A stretch of DNA of 7,895 nucleotides from Flavobacterium sp. Its GTDB lineage: Bacteria; Bacteroidota; Bacteroidia; Flavobacteriales; Flavobacteriaceae. Within the stretch, counting starts at the first letter, position 1; the number at the start of each line of letters is the position of its first letter. The position numbers and the translations under genes were made by a program. The notes under the pieces are model-generated. The model was not told the origin of the DNA. It made no database searches and worked only from the letters and a program-made list of their open reading frames with translations. Location of the stretch: positions 1 to 7,895 of the forward strand of contig JADMKR010000024.1 in assembly GCA_015478765.1 (NCBI GenBank). The letters run 5' to 3'. Positions 5,261 through 7,895 of this stretch are shown here, in pieces.

Positions 5261-6153
5261 TCTGAAAGTGAATGACGCCTGTCGTACCTGTTTTTGATAA
5301 TGCCGTTCAAAATTACGGTGGTGAGAATAATCCCGGCTCCTATATAGAACGAAGCGCTCATTTTTTCGCTGTCTCCGATGATGAAGAATGCGAGCAGAAT
5401 GCCGTAAACGGGTTCGAGATTGGTTGTCAGCATCACAGTGTATGGTGAAAGCCGGCGCATGACATGGACTGATGCCGTGAATGCATAAGCCGTGCAGACC
5501 GAAGCGAGTACCAAGATCAGAATCCAGTCGGTTCCGGACACTTCAAAAAAGGCGGCGGTGAACTTTCCGTCAAACAGAAGATAGACAGAGACCAATAAAA
5601 ATCCGGCGAAAAACTCATAAACTGTAATCACCGTCGAATCGTGGTGCTGAATCAGTTTTCCGTTGAATAACGTAAAAAGAACGCCCATGAAAACCGAAAA
5701 AAGTGCATAACCAATACCCTCAAGAAAGCGCACCTCAACCTGCATAATTATCGATAATCCCGCCACAATGATCAGCCCAAAGAAGACTTCATACCAAAGC
5801 ATCCTTCGTTTGTAGAAAAGAGGTTCCAAAATAGCTCCAAAAAAAGCGCCCATAGAGAACATGGCAAGGGTGATCGATACATTGGAAACATTGATGGCTT
5901 TGAAGAAAAATATCCAATGGATCGCAATCAGGAAACCGACAAAGAACAATTTGCCAATAACTTTAATGGGCAGTCGCAGCGATTTTTTGGTGATCAACAT
6001 GAAAGCCAGCAGAAATATTCCGGCCAGTAACATTCGGTACCACACCAGTGATGCTTCGCGAATCGTGATCAGCTCGCCGAGCACGGCAGTAAACCCCCAG
6101 ATAAAAACAATCAGATGGAGATTCAGGTGGCTTTTGATATTACCGCTTTGCAT
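5257..6153 (-). CDS. DMT-superfamily (EamA) inner-membrane transporter
   Basis: 298 residues with about ten hydrophobic segments in two similar halves, the layout of EamA/RhaT-type drug/metabolite exporters. The first half opens LNLHLIVFIWGFTAVLGELI, a typical EamA start. The second half begins near FLEGIGYALFSVFMGVLFTL and contains YTVMLTTNLEPVYGILLAFF, the conserved Pro-containing helix. A Lys/Arg-rich tail (KNRYDRRHSLSE) should be cytoplasmic. The substrate cannot be told from sequence. I chose the ATG at 6153 rather than the one at 6192: it gives the family N-terminus, while the longer form adds 13 residues that lie inside the lptG end. The chosen start overlaps lptG by 14 nt, suggesting translational coupling. 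Confidence 0.9.
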   Translation of the reverse strand: MQSGNIKSHLNLHLIVFIWGFTAVLGELITIREASLVWYRMLLAGIFLLAFMLITKKSLRLPIKVIGKLFFVGFLIAIHWIFFFKAINVSNVSITLAMFSMGAFFGAILEPLFYKRRMLWYEVFFGLIIVAGLSIIMQVEVRFLEGIGYALFSVFMGVLFTLFNGKLIQHHDSTVITVYEFFAGFLLVSVYLLFDGKFTAAFFEVSGTDWILILVLASVCTAYAFTASVHVMRRLSPYTVMLTTNLEPVYGILLAFFIIGDSEKMSASFYIGAGIILTTVILNGIIKNRYDRRHSLSE

Positions 6154-7225
6154 TTCTGAGAAGATAGAATGCGAGAATAGTAAAAAGTACATTGGGAAGC
6201 CAAACCGCGACGAATGGTGGAATGCTTGATTTTTCGGCTAATGTCCCGAAAATCATATCGAAGAACACAAAAGCAAATGCAATCCCAATTCCGATGGCAA
6301 GGTTAACCCCCATTCCCCCGCGGCGTTTCATCGATGATAAAGCAACCGCAATTACCGTCAGTATAAAAGCTGAAATCGGAAGGCTGTACTTTTTATAGAG
6401 TACAACCAGATAGGTGTCGATATTAGCCGATCCTCTTTCGCGCTCTTTGGCAATGAAGCGATACAATTCGCCCAGCGGCAGTGTTTCGGCGACATAGACT
6501 GTTGGCGTCAGATCTTCAAGATCAAAAGTGAAGACCGTGTCCTTTTTAGGAGCGGTTTCCAAGCGGTCGTTGAGTTCGCCTACCGTTCTTTTAGAATAGT
6601 TAAACATGGTGTACGTACTGTCTTTCTCGTTCCATCGGATCCTGTTCGCCTTAATCTTATATTCGAGCTGTTCGCCTTTGAATTTTTCGAGCGAGAAATT
6701 AGATGCCGTCCCGATGCGTTGATTGAAACTGCCCACATAAATAAATACATCATCGCTGATCTGGCGATAAACATCCGAATTCTCACGCATTTCATTGAGT
6801 CCGCCGCCTTTTAAGTACGTATACCTGAAATCATTATAACCCTGACTGGATGTTGGCACCAGGAAAAAACCCATCAGCAACACCAGAATAGAAATGATTG
6901 TCGCGCCAACGATATAAGGTCGCAGGAACCGGGTAAAAGAAATTCCCGAACTCAGGATTGCGATGATCTCCGTGTTATTAGCAAGCTTGGACGTAAACCA
7001 GATGATCGACAGGAACAGGAATATCGGAAACAAAAAATTCGTAAAATAAATCGTGAAGTGATAATAATAGATGGCAATGTCAATAAACGGAATCTCGTTC
7101 TCGATCATCTTATTCACCTTTTCCGCCACATCGATCACGATCCCAATTGGGATGAACATGAACAACATCACGAAGAATGTCGCGAGATAGCGTTTTAAAA
7201 TGTACCTATCAATTATTGTCAGCAT
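6140..7225 (-). CDS. lptG: LptF/LptG-family permease of the LPS export system
   Basis: 361 residues. Three N-terminal membrane segments (about 13-32, 52-78, 103-123), a periplasmic beta-jellyroll region (about 124-275) and three C-terminal segments (about 280-298, 306-324, 335-356) give the LptF/LptG topology. The N-terminus IIDRYILKRYLATFFVM and the C-terminal run GIGIAFAFVFFDMIFGTLAE, then IPPFVAVWLP, resemble E. coli LptG more than LptF, though the call between the two is not firm. The protein would work with LptB to pull lipopolysaccharide from the inner membrane and pass it to the periplasmic bridge. A GGAG lies 4 nt before the ATG at 7225. The gene starts 28 nt after the tgt stop, and the DMT gene overlaps its end. 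Confidence 0.88.
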   Translation of the reverse strand: MLTIIDRYILKRYLATFFVMLFMFIPIGIVIDVAEKVNKMIENEIPFIDIAIYYYHFTIYFTNFLFPIFLFLSIIWFTSKLANNTEIIAILSSGISFTRFLRPYIVGATIISILVLLMGFFLVPTSSQGYNDFRYTYLKGGGLNEMRENSDVYRQISDDVFIYVGSFNQRIGTASNFSLEKFKGEQLEYKIKANRIRWNEKDSTYTMFNYSKRTVGELNDRLETAPKKDTVFTFDLEDLTPTVYVAETLPLGELYRFIAKERERGSANIDTYLVVLYKKYSLPISAFILTVIAVALSSMKRRGGMGVNLAIGIGIAFAFVFFDMIFGTLAEKSSIPPFVAVWLPNVLFTILAFYLLRNAKR

Positions 7226-7253
7226 ACGCTCCGACTTAGTTATTGGTGGACGA

Positions 7254-7895
7254 TTACAACCGCTTATCCATTTGTTTGACCATCATTTCCTTCCACGACC
7301 TGAAATCACCTGCTAAGATATGTTTTCTGGCCTCGCGCACCAACCACATATAAAAGCCCAGGTTGTGAATGGTTGCTATCTGCTTACCAAGATATTCATT
7401 GGCCGCAAATAAATGTCTTAAATATGCTTTGCTATATTCAGTGTCCACAAAGGTATGCGCCATTTCATCCAGCGGTGAAAAATCGTCTTCCCACTTTTTA
7501 TTTTTGATGTTGATCGTTCCTTGTGAAGTAAACAGCATTCCGTTTCGGGCATTTCGGGTTGGCATCACGCAGTCGAACATATCGATACCTAAAGCAATAT
7601 TTTCCAGGATATTTATCGGAGTACCAACACCCATAAGGTAACGCGGCTTGTCTTCGGGCAGAATCGCGGTGACGACCTCGGTCATGGCATACATTTCTTC
7701 GGCAGGCTCACCTACTGATAATCCGCCGATAGCATTTCCCGGCTGGTTCGTATTGGCAATATATTCAGCCGATTGCATCCGAAGATCTTTATACGTACTT
7801 CCCTGCACGATCGGGAAAAAGGCCTGTTCGTATCCGTATTTAAATGGCAATTTATCAAGATGTGAAATGCACCGCTGGCTTGACCGGTGCATTTC
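7254..7895 (-). CDS. tgt: Queuine/preQ1 tRNA-ribosyltransferase, 3' part
   Basis: The frame runs off the right edge; 213 codons of the C-terminal part are present. The enzyme swaps guanine 34 of GUN-anticodon tRNAs for the queuosine precursor preQ1. Visible family motifs are FFPIVQGSTYKDLR, NAIGGLSVGEPAEEMY (the GGLxVGE base-binding loop), DKPRYLMGVGTPINILENIA and GIDMFDCVMPTRNARNGMLF. The Asp of FDC is the catalytic nucleophile, and TRNARNG follows it. IHNLGFY near the end keeps the His that is a zinc ligand in other TGTs. The Cys-X-Cys-X2-Cys ligands are absent: the segment reads AHTFVD (7443-7460). I believe this is usual in Bacteroidetes TGTs. It is the first gene of the tgt-lptG-DMT operon seen here; its promoter lies outside. 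Confidence 0.96.
   Translation of the reverse strand, partial: EMHRSSQRCISHLDKLPFKYGYEQAFFPIVQGSTYKDLRMQSAEYIANTNQPGNAIGGLSVGEPAEEMYAMTEVVTAILPEDKPRYLMGVGTPINILENIALGIDMFDCVMPTRNARNGMLFTSQGTINIKNKKWEDDFSPLDEMAHTFVDTEYSKAYLRHLFAANEYLGKQIATIHNLGFYMWLVREARKHILAGDFRSWKEMMVKQMDKRL

Noticed and set aside
6154..6192. Longer DMT start at 6192 adding 13 residues
   Set aside because: The added residues lie inside the lptG coding end, and the family N-terminus (short polar stretch, then LNLHLIVFIWG) fits the ATG at 6153.

Overview
The window looks like a chromosomal segment of a Flavobacterium-type bacterium (Bacteroidetes). The evidence is the close match of the DnaB, AccA, LptG-like, DMT and TGT proteins to what I know of flavobacterial families, TAnnTTTG-type -7 promoter elements (TATCTTTG occurs three times in front of genes), and A-rich leaders rather than strong Shine-Dalgarno sites. 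These identifications are from memory; no database search was run.

Layout. Positions 1-466 (minus): 5' part of an exported protein of the family usually labelled 'asparagine synthetase B' in Flavobacteria. Positions 467-2499: an accessory, visibly AT-richer island of repeats and toxin-antitoxin (TA) genes on the plus strand. Within it are a decayed RHH-type antitoxin plus MazF/PemK-type toxin (648-1203; the toxin has an in-frame stop and the antitoxin has lost its start), and an intact two-gene HEPN/nucleotidyltransferase module of the HI0074/HI0073 (HepT/MntA-like) kind (1380-2164). Positions 2500-7895 (all minus): housekeeping genes dnaB, accA, a DMT-family permease, lptG-like permease and the 3' part of tgt. 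tgt, lptG and the DMT gene form an operon (28-nt gap, then 14-nt overlap) closed by a 13-bp hairpin. accA has its own promoter and terminator. dnaB ends at a hairpin plus T10 that is itself a copy of the island's repeat.

The most unusual part is the island. Two families of repeats mark its joints: a short 'CCACAGATTCACAGATT' element (four copies, two on each side, one of them a complete hairpin), and a diverged element of about 75 bp or more beginning ACTTGCTGCATT that sits just before and just after the HEPN/MNT pair, giving a cassette-like appearance. One short repeat ends exactly where recognisable antitoxin coding sequence begins, suggesting that repeat movement or recombination cut off the antitoxin start and that the orphaned toxin was then inactivated.

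How the genes work together: the housekeeping block serves replication (dnaB), the first step of fatty-acid synthesis (accA), LPS export (lptG-like) and tRNA queuosine modification (tgt). The HEPN/MNT pair is a predicted toxin (RNase-like HEPN) and an antitoxin that would modify the toxin's active-site tyrosine. No CRISPR array, tRNA, rRNA or transposase was seen.
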